Origin: Halichondria panicea
Taxonomy: Eukaryota > Porifera > Demospongiae > Suberitida > Halichondriidae
Direction: 5' to 3'
Length of the DNA: 64,000 nt
Assembly (NCBI RefSeq): GCF_963675165.1
Contig: NC_087390.1
Span: 3,796,001 to 3,860,000 of the forward strand
Part shown: in pieces, positions 1 through 11,399 of the stretch
Numbering within the stretch: the stretch's first letter is position 1
Layout: every line of letters begins with the position of its first letter
The notes under the pieces: generated by a model
Database searches by the model: none
What the model saw: only the letters and a program-made list of their open reading frames with translations
What the model was told of the DNA's origin: nothing
Made by a program: the position numbers and the translations under genes

Positions 1-1190
1 GCACACGGCCCTGAGTATTCGTAGCCTTTTTTTTCTTTTGAGAAGAACTAGCACAGGACACACTGGTTGGGTCGAAGGGGCCATAGGAGGGTGAAGGAAA
101 CAGATTGTTGAGGGCATGAGATTCTAGCTTAGACGGTCTGCACAGCTGTTTTGAAACACTTAGAGCTTTCTTTACAAGCGAACCATTGATGACTGTTTAA
201 AGAATACATAAATGCCATGTTTAATTATAAAGAAGGATTGTAAACGAGGCTACCTCACAGCATACTTTTATGTTTCCCTGCGTTAAAGGCATGCACCAAG
301 CAAATAATTATAGTTGTATTGTAAGACTGAGCAATTATACGGTAGTGTCAAGTTAGTTATGGAGGACTTTTGGTATATAAAACTCCCAAAGACCAAACCA
401 ACAGTACTGTGTTTTCGTGTTTTGGGTGAGATCCAGAGGGGGGGGGGGGGGGGGAGTGTTTCTGTTTCTGCCAGCCAATCTTAATCCAAGTTATGTCTAA
501 GAAGTAGGAAGAGATTTAGTGCTAATGAAAGTTTCCTGACAGCATGGCTGTTAAAATCAAGACAAGAACAGGTCAAGTCAAGTCAAAATTTTACCCAACA
601 ACAGCCAACCCACCTGGGTCAAAAATGGTTTAGCTGTGAAAACACAAGGAGCTAATTCTGAGGTGTTTTACATGTTTGTGAGTTAAGCCTGTAGTTTCCT
701 ATCACCTCACTCTTAACATGTACAAGTAGTGCATGCATGGTTATTTTTACTATGCCACTATACAGCTGGCTGGCTATAGCTATAACCAGCAGATCACTCT
801 ACGACTTGATGCTTGTGGTTACGCAGTTCAATCTGGTTAAAGGGCTCGTATAACTTATGACTATGCAATCAGGGAGTCACATGTAACTGAGTGTTTATAC
901 CTTCCATTCTTTGATCTGGTACATGCTGTTAATTAATGAAAGCACCGCAGGCTAGGTGGAGCTAAAGCTACTAGCTATTATAGCAATCGTTATAATTATC
1001 ATGATGAACATCCAGTCCAAGTCTTAATTAATCGCTGCTATCTTACTAAGAGTGTAGCGACACTACATGGACAAGTTTTGCTACGCACTCTTCCGCTGCA
1101 ATGGTATTCCAATTAAGGCATAAATCGAGAATTATTTTGCGAATTAAAATCCAAGACTAGAAGCCTATAGAAACTTTTACTTGCACTCAT
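1..1190. other. Non-coding AT-rich stretch
   Basis: No exon, RNA gene or recognisable element. It holds a run of about 18 G at 438-455 and a short direct repeat near 575-585. All frames are closed by frequent stops. Confidence 0.5.
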
Positions 1191-1196
1191 TGATTC

Positions 1197-1290
1197 TTAG
1201 CAGCTGTAGCAGTCTACACACACAGACACACAACCGTATACCTCGCTTGCACATGCTCACCAATTGCACATGCGCACCAAGGCATATGAT
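1197..1290. repeat. Dispersed repeat, copy 1
   Basis: The segment starting at GCAGCTGTAGCAGTCT, with a CACACACAGACACAC core and then CCGTATA and GCACATGC blocks, recurs in the same orientation at about 33222-33310 with roughly 80% identity by eye. The open frame across it on the minus strand is an incidental product of the CA-rich repeat. I cannot assign the family; it looks like the tail of a SINE or MITE. Confidence 0.6.
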
Positions 1291-1317
1291 GTCCCAAAGT
1301 AATAGATAGGATCTAAG

Positions 1318-1510
1318 AGGCCACTCCAACAAAGAACTTAGTTTCCCGTCCTGAGCGCGCATGCTTTCAGTGGTTGGATGTCATTTTAATTAATTAATAT
1401 GGCATCATCAAACCACAAGGCCATGTGGCTGCAGGCTGGTATTGAAGCTCGCCCTTGTTAAAATTCTGAGAAGTCAGGACGGGAAACTAAGTTCTTTGTT
1501 TGAGTGGCCT
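1318..1510. mobile_element. Short inverted-repeat element (MITE-like)
   Basis: Arms of 37 bp at 1318-1354 and 1474-1510 are reverse complements with one mismatch (AGGCCACTCCAACAAAG on the left). They enclose about 120 bp without coding potential. I see no convincing target duplication. The structure fits a small non-autonomous DNA transposon or a simple hairpin repeat. Confidence 0.6.
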
Positions 1511-1911
1511 AATGTTTGCTACATTATTGTGAACACTAACTCTATACTATGGTTAACATTATCTAAAAGCTAGAGATTTTCTTTTATATGCCCCCAACTC
1601 ACTTCTAGTTCTATGGCAACTTGTACAACACTTCTATCACATCCTTTCCTATCATCCTCTAAGTCCACAAAGTTGCCCCTCGTGTTTAACTTGCAGAGCC
1701 AGGGTGGTAGCATCACTGTCATTTGGTAGCACGTCCTCCTTTCATCAACGGTGCCATTGGACATAAAGGTCACTGGACGCTTTGTAGCAAACAAGAACAG
1801 ACTTCTCAAACAGTTCCTTTTCCATCTTCAGATCAGAATAGACAGAGTTCTCACTTGGGCATGCAGTATGGAAGAGTCTCATGGCATGGTGGCATGCGCG
1901 ATAATAATTAA

Positions 1912-2795
1912 CCCTTTCCCCGTTGAAGCCGTCATATGACGGCCACTCTAGTGGTCATTTTCAAAAATTCGTTGTGCCCACTGTGTTGGAGCTATGCACA
2001 CACTGTTGGTACCAGCACATGCCCATTGAGCTGCTCTTTCACCTGGTATCTTTAATATGCTGCCTTGAGGTACACTTTGTACAGTAATGTCGAAAGAAAA
2101 TTGACCGTTTGATAATGTTTCAAGATCTTCGTAGTACAATCTCAGTGAGGTTCTAAAGTAGCTAGACAGTGAGAATATCGATGCTTATGGCCTTGTTGAG
2201 TGAGAGGACTGTGACTGGGATCATAGCTAGATAAAAAGCTACCTCAAGCTAGAAAATATAGAGCCTGAAGGCCTGAGGAAGAAGCTCTTGCGATGGAACA
2301 ACTTCTTGGATCTGGTAAGTCTCGAGTAGCATCTGTAGTCTTGATAGCTTCAGTATAACTGTATATTTAGGCTAGTTAGTACAGCAGTGGACATCATGAG
2401 CCACCATTGAACTTGTAAACCTGTGTAGGTGAAGAAAACATTTCCCGGGAAAAGGGCGTCTGCTGATACGACCTCGCAAAGAACTTTCTGCAGATCCTGA
2501 TTGAACCATGTCACCGTGAGAACATTGAGAACACTTATTTAGTGTCTTTAGCCACTCTGTGCCTTCATACAATATTATTTGTGTACATAATTGTGAATGT
2601 TTGTAAACAATTGCTAATTAGTGGGGGTGGTCAGTTGCTAGGTAACGAAGATGGTGTCAAGATACCTCTGGGGTCTGCGCTACCTGTAGGAAATAGTTAC
2701 AAGTCATTTCAATGTATGGTTCATGACATACAAATTTTTAAAGAAAATTGTTATTTATTCTGTATTTTCTTGTTTTAATTAAAACGGGGAAAGGG
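1912..2795. mobile_element. Non-autonomous piggyBac-type element, complete copy
   Basis: The termini are a perfect 13-bp inverted repeat, CCCTTTCCCCGTT, directly flanked by TTAA on both sides (1908-1911 and 2796-2799). TTAA duplication with a CCC start is the signature of piggyBac. The 884-bp interior has no transposase. Related copies lie at 3448-3580 (inverted fragment), 46150-46392 (truncated) and 51711-52509 (inverted). Conserved interior blocks are the TTCCCGGGAAAAGGG palindrome near 2445 and a segment around 2560-2660. Confidence 0.82.
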
Positions 2796-2817
2796 TTAAG
2801 GACCCTGAAGCAAAAGC

Positions 2818-2928
2818 TACCCCGGGGTAAAGTTCGCTTACCCCGGGGTAGGTTCCTCACCCCTACGTATATATAAGCTTCCAGTCACTAGCTTACCCCG
2901 GGTGTAAGGTGATCGTCACCCCGGGGTA
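2818..2928. repeat. Cluster of TACCCCGGGGTA palindromes
   Basis: Perfect 12-bp palindromes TACCCCGGGGTA lie at 2818-2829 and 2839-2850, with near-perfect versions at about 2893-2905 and 2917-2928. The core occurs again at 3451-3461, and a shorter form (TACCCCGGGTA) near 9402. The sites start about 20 bp beyond the right TTAA of the preceding element. They could be protein-binding palindromes, a decayed MITE or a short satellite; nothing nearby decides it. Confidence 0.6.
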
Positions 2929-3447
2929 ACTGTTTGTTACACTTGGCTTGCAGCCTGAAGTTTAACTATAGTGAACCTTGTGCAACCCTCGCTCTTTTGT
3001 TTATTGATGAGTTACGTACAGTACTTCTTTGAATAATATTCATAATATTCTTCTTTGATCTTTCACTAACTTCACAAAACAGAACATGATAGTATTATGC
3101 CCAGGCCGCCTGTATTTCTGTACAACTTGTGTCTATAATCATCTATATCTCATGATAAATATAGTTATACTGTCATTGTATACTGTCATTGTAAATTGGA
3201 TCCTGCACGTACTTGTCTGCTACCTTTAGTGCATCAAACCACACCCATAGGTCAAACGTTAAGACTCAACTAGCTCTCAACTAGCGAAGGCTCAACTAGC
3301 GATCGATCACGCGAAGGCTCAACTAGCGAAGCGATCACTCAACTACCAAGGTCTAGTTGTAATCATTATTTTATTATAAAACATACAACATAAAACAGAA
3401 TAAAACATAAAACAGAATAAAATTCGTATCTGAAATCACTCGTAGCC

Positions 3448-3580
3448 CAGACCCCGGGGTATCTTGACACCATCATCGTTACCTAGCAACTGACCACCCC
3501 CAACTAATTAGCGATTGTATACTGACTAAATAAGTGTTCTCAATGTTGTTTTCTTCACCTACACTTTTCTTCACCTACAC
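3448..3580 (-). mobile_element. Fragment of the 1.9-kb piggyBac-type family
   Basis: Read on the minus strand, this segment matches the interior of the complete copy (about 2545-2690), including the GTGGGGGTGGTCAGTTG-like block. It ends inside the element at both sides. The motif TTTTCTTCACCTACA is tandemly doubled here, as it is in the copy near 52040, while the complete copy has it once. Confidence 0.65.
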
Positions 3581-3599
3581 TGAAGATATTTATAGTGGG

Positions 3600-4900
3600 A
3601 AAACTTCAGGTGATGAGCGATAATTATGATCATGACATGGATCTAATTATATAGAGCGGTATTAAACCCACACCAAAGAGGAAGGCAGCCGTTTCGAAAC
3701 CAAAAAATATATTGCTTAATATAACATGCGCAAGTTCCATGCATGCATTGATTATATTTTTAGAAACGCATTAGAAACGCACTACAATTCCCTACAATTC
3801 CGGATGTTGTCGCATTGTCTGATTCGGAAAGCTCTGTCTCCAGTGATTCAGATTCCTGGTCAGATATGGATCACGAAATCTAGTAATAGCTACATGTATA
3901 TACTTGATCCTTGATCCTTGAGACGCTCTGTCATCGATATTCCACCATGTCCTGTAGCGTATATATATACGTATACATTTAGCCCTTTCATGCTACACTT
4001 GTATAGTTTGAGGTCCGACGTCAACAAAAAATCGGAAATAATGCTTGAGTCTCTTGGCGTTCAATTACAGTTCTTAGCACTAACATAATTATTTATGGTG
4101 GTTACCACCATGGCATAGGTGTCGTCCACTGCTGCTTTTGCTCTATGTATAATAATTTTTTTAACGTAGATATATGCCACATGCACATATCCTCCTCTTA
4201 TAGTGGTATAATCCCTTGTATGCATGCAATTTATGATATGTATACTTTTATACTGAGTCAGAATAATTATATGTACATGGAAACAACTTGAAGGAAGTTT
4301 TGGTAAAAAAACAGTTGAAGCAGCTGAAACACCGGGACAATACAGTGCTTCCAATCACACCCGCAGATATCTGTCCTAGTGTGAAAGCTGCAGCATTAGA
4401 CCAGCCACTCCGTCAACTTTTCCGCTGAACAGCACTCAAAAAATTGACCATCAGCATCATGCCTGGACACCAACTGGTGGCATGATGGGCATTCTTATAA
4501 TTTTAATAATTTTTACGGCAATGATAACGTGTACCGTTTCAGGTTACTGGGTGGAGGGTGGGCTTTAGGTAACTTCAGCCAAGTATCTAGATATTGGCAC
4601 AGTGTTTCCTTTGATCTGCCCACAACAAGACTGTATAATTCATTGTATCATGCATCTACCATTAATTCACCAATTCTCATTATGATCAATATTATTATCG
4701 TGACTTATTGTATAAGCAATTAATAATTAATTATAGAATAATAATTATCTTGCACGATTAATACTAATAATAATACCTGCATGGCAAGACTTGTCATGCT
4801 ATGATTATATGACCTTGCAAGAAGACTTGCAAGTTACAAGATTGATAATCATGCAATGCCTGTACAATTCATGCAGCAAGATCTTGCAAGTATGCAAGCT
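3600..4900. other. No supported gene
   Basis: AT-rich sequence. A possible exon-like piece on the plus strand near 4315-4425 (reading ITPADICPSVKAAALDQPLR in one frame) is too short and isolated to call. Short tandem doublings occur at 3760-3800 and 3900-3920. Confidence 0.3.
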
Positions 4901-4914
4901 CTTGTTACCTGGGT

Positions 4915-5235
4915 AAGATCAAGCTTCAAAAATAAGAACAGAGTAAACATAGCCTACCTCTAGAGTGGCATATTAATTTCCTCAGCTGCAAACATAATCA
5001 TGACAACGTACTCTATCTTTTAAAGTCTATCTTTTAAGGGCCTAAACAAGTAGCCCACCGCATTTGTTGCTAAAGATATTGGAGAATAGTTCCAGTACCT
5101 TGACTTCACTTGCAATGAATAACATTAATAAACATTATGAATCTCATTTAACACTACATAATCTACATTAATGTTGGCAATGAATAAAATTAATGGCCTG
5201 ACCCAGGCCTTAAGTACCCAGAGTACCTGTAGGTG
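4915..5235. mobile_element. Truncated copy of the 0.7-kb CTCTGCGC element
   Basis: Sequence from about 4915 to the end GCCTGACCCAGGCCTTAA matches the right half of the element at 19025-19720 in the same orientation, with several small indels. The left terminus is missing. No coding potential. Confidence 0.7.
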
Positions 5236-5239
5236 CTGT

Positions 5240-6850
5240 ATCAGTACGTCTTTGTGAAAGGTGAAATTGATGCTCCATTCTGATTCTTGATGCCAGCTCA
5301 GAAGACGGTATAGAAAGTGTAAGAGATTCCATTTTGGCAAGATTTGGTGCAGTTTCAGTAATTAAATTTGACTGGCTTTGTATACATATCCAATAATTTT
5401 ACTGCGGAAGCTGTGTTGGAAGAGCAATCCAGATATTAGTTGTTCTAGCAAACGCGTGGGTGGGTGGGCGTAAATTTAGGGTGGTGTCGTGACATTTTCC
5501 TAATGAGTTATTCACGAAGGTTCCTAATGTTATGTTGAACTCAACTATCGGAGAAACTGAGAGACGAAGGTAAATAATGTTATTTTATGTCTTTGTCATA
5601 GACTTATCTTTGTCATAGGATTTTTAGGGGGAAACGTTTAATTGAGGGGGGTCTGGGCTTCAACCATACATTTTACTATAGGAAATAATCGAGGCCATCA
5701 CCTATTTCTACACCCAGTGCATAGCGTGCTTAGTCCGTGCTTAGTCCGTGCAAACTCACTTATTATTATTTCAAGGTCTACACTAGCACGCTTACACATG
5801 CATGTTTCCTTGGGAATTTGGAAAGTCTGGGTGTGGTCAGTCATTAGCAAATGTTATAAAAGCGTAGTTTTTGAGGTTCCACTGCAGATTGAATGTAAAA
5901 TCATCACGTATCCCTCTAACTATTCAATATAATTATGACGGTACATTTGGTTGTTATAATTATAATTATGACATCATTGGGGGGGGGGGGGAGGAATTTT
6001 GGCTGGGGGTAGGAAATCCCAGGGCAACAATAATATTATACAGTTGTAGGAATTACTCACCAGGTTGTCCGCACCAATATATTCGAGTCAGTGCTCTCAG
6101 GTCAACGCACATGCACATAAGTATCCCCAAGTTTTACTGGAGAAATGGCTGTCGATTTAGGTGGTGTTTGTAGAGATAATTATGTTGAATGTTGAAGCTT
6201 TTTTGAAGCGATGTATCGCACCATGTTACGTTTTACGTTCTGCTTTCACCTGTTATGCATCCTCAAATCAATCTTAAAACATTTTCAACCATCAATCTGG
6301 AGTTTTATCATTGCGAGTACATTGAATGTCTGCGAATGGTTTCATGAAGCTGACAGCTAGCAACTCAAAGAGAATAGTGAAGAGCTAAACTTGTAACGGT
6401 TCTCAGAGTTCCTGTGATAAGTCGATTTGGTTGTAGAGCTCAAGCACAAATGATTCAAATTGCTACCTTTGAATTTGCTATCCATAATACAATTCATGTC
6501 CCTTTTTGGCAGCAAGTCTGGAATTTTGTTTTGTCCAGGCAAGGGCGCTCGCTCAGTTCTGAATATGCTGGAAAATGAGGAGGGGGAGAACAAGGCAATT
6601 TATTGCAAGCCTTTCTCGTGAAGACCTTCGACTGTTCCTCAGATTTTGTACAGGCAGTACTATAATAATGTACCGGGCTAGATTTGTCAGTATCGTTCAA
6701 TTAGGGTTCACTGGTTCAAATACTAAATTTTTTGCTGTAGGTATTTTGTTGGATAGGTGGATGATGTCTGTCCTAGCTGTAGGATTCCCCTAATTTCTCA
6801 TGTCTAGGATCTGTGGCAGAAATGTAGCCAGCATGCACAAATGTCATAAA
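5240..6850. other. No supported gene
   Basis: Mostly AT-rich sequence with a G12 tract at about 5980-5991 and short direct duplications (5580-5620, 5735-5755). The open frames here lack splice context or recognisable motifs. Confidence 0.35.
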
Positions 6851-6854
6851 CCAG

Positions 6855-7349
6855 TTATTTAAGCATACCAATACCAAAACAAAACACACAATAATTATTG
6901 TCAAAAGTCAACTGCATGATTGGGTAATCCAGGTGGAATGGTAATCCAGGTGGAATGGTACGCTGAGACTCATTGATCGATATCTTTCTTTGTTGAGCTT
7001 TTTTGTCCAATTCATTAAAGAAATTTTGGAATGCCAAGGGGAGGGGCTTTACAAAAACATTGTCAGATTCAGAGGTACTCTCTTCGCTTGACATGACCTC
7101 AGATATCATCACTTTCTTCCACTTGTCTTTTGATAACTCCGCTTTATCAAGAATACACGAACGTTCTTGCAATTTCTGCAAGCAAAAAAATGTCAATGAG
7201 CAAAAGGGTACAGTTCTAGTTATATTTTCTAAACAGCTATAATGGGGCTACCCTCAAAAGTCTTTCTCTTCTATTTCGATCGGCATAGACTCCTCTCTCT
7301 TTCAGGGACTGCTCCTGATGCTTACTTCGATAGTATGTGTAGGCAGCCG
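6855..7349 (-). CDS. Uncharacterised multicopy-family protein, 3' exons (partial)
   Basis: Two minus-strand exons join in frame. The first (7349-7252) has TATAG upstream and GTAGCC as donor and reads AAYTYYRSKHQEQSLKERG onward, rich in basic residues. The second (7175-6855) follows a TTTGCTTGCAG acceptor, contains the motif VMSSEES, an acidic stretch, then VFVKPLP and FFNELDKK, and ends at a stop at 6855-6857. This order (basic helical part, SSEES acidic block, VKPLP, FF..LD) is typical of a multicopy cnidarian/sponge protein family of unknown role. A short tandem duplication near 6930-6960 adds residues without breaking the frame. Upstream exons are not located with confidence. Confidence 0.62.
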
Positions 7350-8053
7350 CTATAGTAAAAAAGAAGCACACAGACTAGCTAGCTAGTCTAAGCAGCTACA
7401 AAAAGACTTACATCGAATATCACATGACTGGAATTGTGGAATTGGAATTGTGGAATTGGGCCACCACCTCTTTAATCAGGGTACGGAAGGACTGTTGAAT
7501 GTAGCATGTAGCTCTGGAGGGTTAGGACGTATATGTATAATTATGGTTAAATGTGTAAGTATATATATACACCGTAACAGTACATAGAATCACCTGAAAT
7601 TGTAATTGTTTTACTATAACTGAGTACAAACGTACCCTATATTGAAGTCAAACCCGTTAAACTCAGTGTCCTCACTTCTAACAACATTTTATATGTTCTC
7701 CTATGCTGATTTGACAAAACTTCTTACACTGTCACACACTGCTCCAAGTTGTCTCCCATGATCGAAGATCGCTACTGTGCATCATGCAACACTTCCTGTA
7801 CGAATCCAACATGTATAGGAGGACACTATGCTGTCTTGATTCGTTTGGTCTAGACGGACTACCATGCGAGAACTCTTTTGTGGCTTGGCCGGCAGAATGT
7901 CTACGTATATTGTTAAATGGTAAAGGTCGTCATCTTAATTTTTGTATTTTAGTCATAATATTAAATGAAAATGGACTCAAAGTTTTAGTCTAAGTCAATC
8001 TAATTGCATCCAAGTGATACCGCTACGTGTCGAGATTCACACCATCGCTACGA

Positions 8054-8327
8054 TTAGTGCAGGCCAAAATTTGAAATTTGTTCCAAAAGAGCCATGTCGA
8101 GTTCCTCGTGTGAAGGGCTACCATTAGCAAGTTTGCATCCACAGGTGTCACGCACAAAAGTTGTAACCTCCTCCTCCTCGTCTTCCATCACAGAATCACA
8201 GAGAGCTCCATTGGACCGAGAGCGTTACCAGTGGTGCGTGAAGGGATCCGTACAAGCGTTGCTTCCAATGGATCTGTTTCATGTGTAATGTCGTCATCGT
8301 CGTCATCGTTATGGTCATCGTCATCAC
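8054..8327 (-). pseudogene. Exon with acidic region and FVRDTCGCKLANG motif
   Basis: The minus-strand exon begins after a TTTAG acceptor at 8328 with a run of Asp codons, then continues to about the middle, where the frame shifts by one. The second half reads a Glu-rich stretch followed by FVRDTCGCKLANGSP and ends at a stop at 8054-8056. The same architecture (TAG/GTGAYGAC exon start, acidic region, then T-C-G-C motif) appears on the minus strand near 50000-50300, so this is a repeated gene family. The Cys-x-Cys pair suggests a metal-binding knuckle, but I do not know the function. The shift suggests a decayed copy or a sequence error. Confidence 0.5.
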
Positions 8328-9537
8328 CTAAACAAAGGCAAGAATTGTTAAAAGTTAAAGCCTAAATTGTTATTTCTTACCTTGCAGCGAGAGGATGTGC
8401 TCGTCAAACTCAAACCTAAACCTAGAGTCAGTACCTACATTGTAGCATTTTGTATTACATTTTATTTCATTACTTTATAATTATGATTACTGTGTTCTAG
8501 GTCTAGCCGATCTGAGATTGGTCTTTCCTGTCACATTAATTATTATGCTTTTCTAACTTCTGGAATTTTTTTTTCTGCCCGTGGGACAACACTCGGCCTG
8601 CTTACCGGTACAGGTGCCTTCGACCCACAGCTTCTTCCTTCTTCTTCCAAGTCCACACCAAAAATTAATTATAAACAGAAATTCCCCGCTTGGAATTTTA
8701 CCTAAAAAAAGGGTCAGTAAGCACATTTTGACAGTGCAAGTGCAGAATAAATCAAGGTGATTCAAGCTGAGTTGGAGCTCATTGGTGAAGGTGGAGTAGA
8801 TTGATCACAACATGATCACAACAGTTGAACAAATGTGCCACAGTGTAGGAGCTGAGCCGTCTCTGCCTCGTCACATAGATCCAACATTCCTGCTGAACTC
8901 ATTTCTCAGATTGAATCTCGTTTCACCAGTCACCACCAAACCAGTCACCACCAAACTGCCTCGGCTCTTCTTGTGAAAAAACCTGTGGAAGAGATGTTGC
9001 CAAAAATTGAGACATGTATGAAGACGACATACCTTCAGCCTTCCCAGTGTGTTTCTCTCCCAAATACACTCTACTGTAGAGAGAAGATGCAGATATTTTA
9101 TAGTCACATGTAGTAAAGGTCAAAGTTGTAAGGTGATGAGCCACACTATTAATAGTGTGCTCTGGGCTCTAGATCTAAGTACAACTCACTGCTTTAAGTA
9201 TACTGATTCGGGATCATCATGTAGATTTTTGACTAGTTTGACTAACTTGCACAATCAAATACATGGCTATGGGGTTCACGGCGTAAAGGGGTGTGTGGCT
9301 TCCAAGATAGATATAGATAGGATTGGATATAGATATAGACATAGATAGGATTGGCAACGGAAGAAATGAAGTCTATGTAGAAATGCCGTGTTTCGCTTTC
9401 TACCCCGGGTAAGTTTACCGGGAAACTTAATCATAGTCTATGCAAAGACAAATGCCTTTGGAAACGAAGAAAATACAATCTTGATTGTTTTTCGTGTTTA
9501 GCTACTTTAAAAAATCTACTTTAAAAAATCTATAGAA

Positions 9538-10345
9538 TCACAGCAAGGTTTTGTTTAGATCAAGAAGCTCTCTAATGAAAATTTCCTCTCGGTCATACCG
9601 TAAGTCAACATTTGGCACCGTTGTAGGCATGATGTTACTCGTCAACTGCTGGTACTGAAATTTCTTTTGACCATTCCAGCAAAAAGTTCTCATGTTTCAA
9701 CAGCTAAAATCTGTATACGATCACATGTATCCGCATAAAGATATAATACACCTGTCCTACTTCTTCAATACTGATTGCTAGTGATTTAGTTGGATCTGTT
9801 AAACCTGGTCCTAACAACATCTCATCCTCCGTTATTATGGCACACTGGCCTTCCAACTGACAGTTAGCAAGCGACAGTTAAATGTAGGAAAACTATCTAA
9901 AGTTAAACCGCTGCTTGTCATCCACAGACTGAAACCTACTTGTTTGCATATGTGAATTGGAGAAAGCAACATCGATGCGCAAAAGTATGTCTAGATCTCT
10001 TCGAACTTGGTGAATTGCAGCCGTCAGATTTTCTCTGTGTGCTTCTTTGCGTTTTAGTAGCCATGCTCTAGGGTGGCTTGTTGTTCATTTCTTAGAGCAT
10101 CTCTTTCCTTGCGTAACTGTTCTTTCAATGTTACCTTTCTTAAGACTCTCTGCTGTCTCTTCCGCTTCTTTTTTGTACTGCGCTTATCTTCCACTGAATG
10201 GCGACTTGGTGCTTCTAGTGCTGCATATGATCTTCACATTCTTCATGTTGATGATCTGTACTGGGGGTGGGTAGGACTGGATGGTTCACCAAACAACTCA
10301 GAGCTCATGCTGGAACTGATGCTATCCGAGTCGAGTCTAGCTATA
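9538..10345 (-). pseudogene. Uncharacterised coiled-coil protein gene, three exons
   Basis: The last two exons are clean. Exon 9856-9752 follows a TGTCAG acceptor, is 105 bp and encodes 35 residues beginning LEGQCAIITEDEMLLGPGL. Exon 9663-9538 encodes KFQYQQLTSNIMPTTVPNVD and ends with a stop at 9538-9540; both keep phase 0. Upstream (10345-9940) the reading is Ser-rich (SSSMSSELFGEPSS), then strongly basic and helical (KKKRKRQQRVLRK, KERDALRNEQQATLE), then IHQVRRDLDILLRIDVAFS. That part needs at least two frame changes. The basic coiled-coil segment suggests a nuclear protein. The family looks familiar from sponges, but I can give it no function. Confidence 0.6.
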
Positions 10346-10590
10346 GCTCTACGTAGACTGTACGCAAGTACATATGAATCCCCTTTTGTCTTGTCTTATC
10401 AGAAAAACTGAATGCAGTGGTTAGATCTGCAGATTGTGGTATGGCAAGGCAGCTCAGCTGACTGAGTAGCTAGATAGCCTATCATTTGCACTATAGGAGG
10501 ATTTTATAGACCTCTCTCACTAGACAACTACAGTCTAGCAACTCAGTCCTCATACCCGCCAAGACAATTTGATAATTGTATGCCTTTCAG

Positions 10591-11193
10591 CAGTTTGTTG
10601 AATTATCCTCAAGAATGGATGAGATGATGAAAATGATTAGTGACACTCCAGAAATTGCATTTAATAACCAGTGCTCAAACCATCCTTGAAGAACGAATTA
10701 AAGAAAAAACTGTACAAAGCTATGCTCTCGGTAAGTTGTCAATCTAACTGCAATGATTCCAGTCAGCAGTAAAGAAACTGCACGAAAGTGTCTCTGAAAA
10801 GTTTGCCCCTGATCTTGCGATGTGAGCTGATTACACTGTTAATTAACTGTTATAATCAGCAGAATCAAAACGTTGCAGATTTCCTCTTCAAGAAGAGGAG
10901 CTAGGCTTGTGTTATACATTATAATTATAGTATGGAATGCTTCACCGCCGTACTTTTAATGATAGCCAGCCTAGACGTCTTGCATCTGTCGAAAATATGA
11001 GGCGAAATTGGCTTCCAGAAGAGAGTAAGATTATAGTTGGTTGAGTATAGTGTTAATTGGTGTCTTCCTGTGCATGCAAGGCAAAAATGTTGGCCATTTG
11101 AATCAACGTTTTCCACCATGTAGCTAATATTCTGCATTTTATAGCACAAAGAGCAAAACTTTTAAGGGGAGAGGAAGAAAAAGGGAGATGGTC
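10591..11193 (+). pseudogene. Coding-like exon series, unknown product
   Basis: Four exon candidates lie on the plus strand. 10591-10730 follows CCTTTCAG, reads QFVELSSRMDEMMKMISDTP and, after one frame change, LKPSLKNELKKKLYKAMLS up to a GTAAGT donor. 10763-10821 follows ATTCCAG and reads SAVKKLHESVSEKFAPDLA. 10931-11024 reads MLHRRTFNDSQPRRLASVEN and RRNWLPEE up to GTAAGA. The next starts at 11145 after TTTATAG and in the matching phase reads TKSKTFKGRGRKREM, a possible nuclear localisation signal. Good splice signals and phase agreement between the last two exons support a real gene remnant. No family is recognised. Confidence 0.4.
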
Positions 11194-11399
11194 TCACCTT
11201 CTATATCTTCTATATATAGAACCTACAAATACTGGTACAGCACAGCACAGTGCATTTAGCAGCTCTGTCTGCCATGACAGTTTTGTGTTTATATCGTATA
11301 GAGCTCAATTAGAGGAAAGAGAAATTTCTGATAAAAGCTGCCTCCTGCAGGAGTACCATATCTTGGGCGATCACGCACTCCACAAGGGGAACAGCTACT

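Noticed and set aside
2372..2778. Two frames inside the 0.9-kb piggyBac-type element
   Set aside because: They are not conserved in the other copies of the element, so they are unlikely to be coding.
3250..3340. Repeated CTCAACTAGCGAAG words, possible CRISPR-like array
   Set aside because: The words are short, irregularly spaced and without unique spacers; a eukaryotic microsatellite-like duplication.
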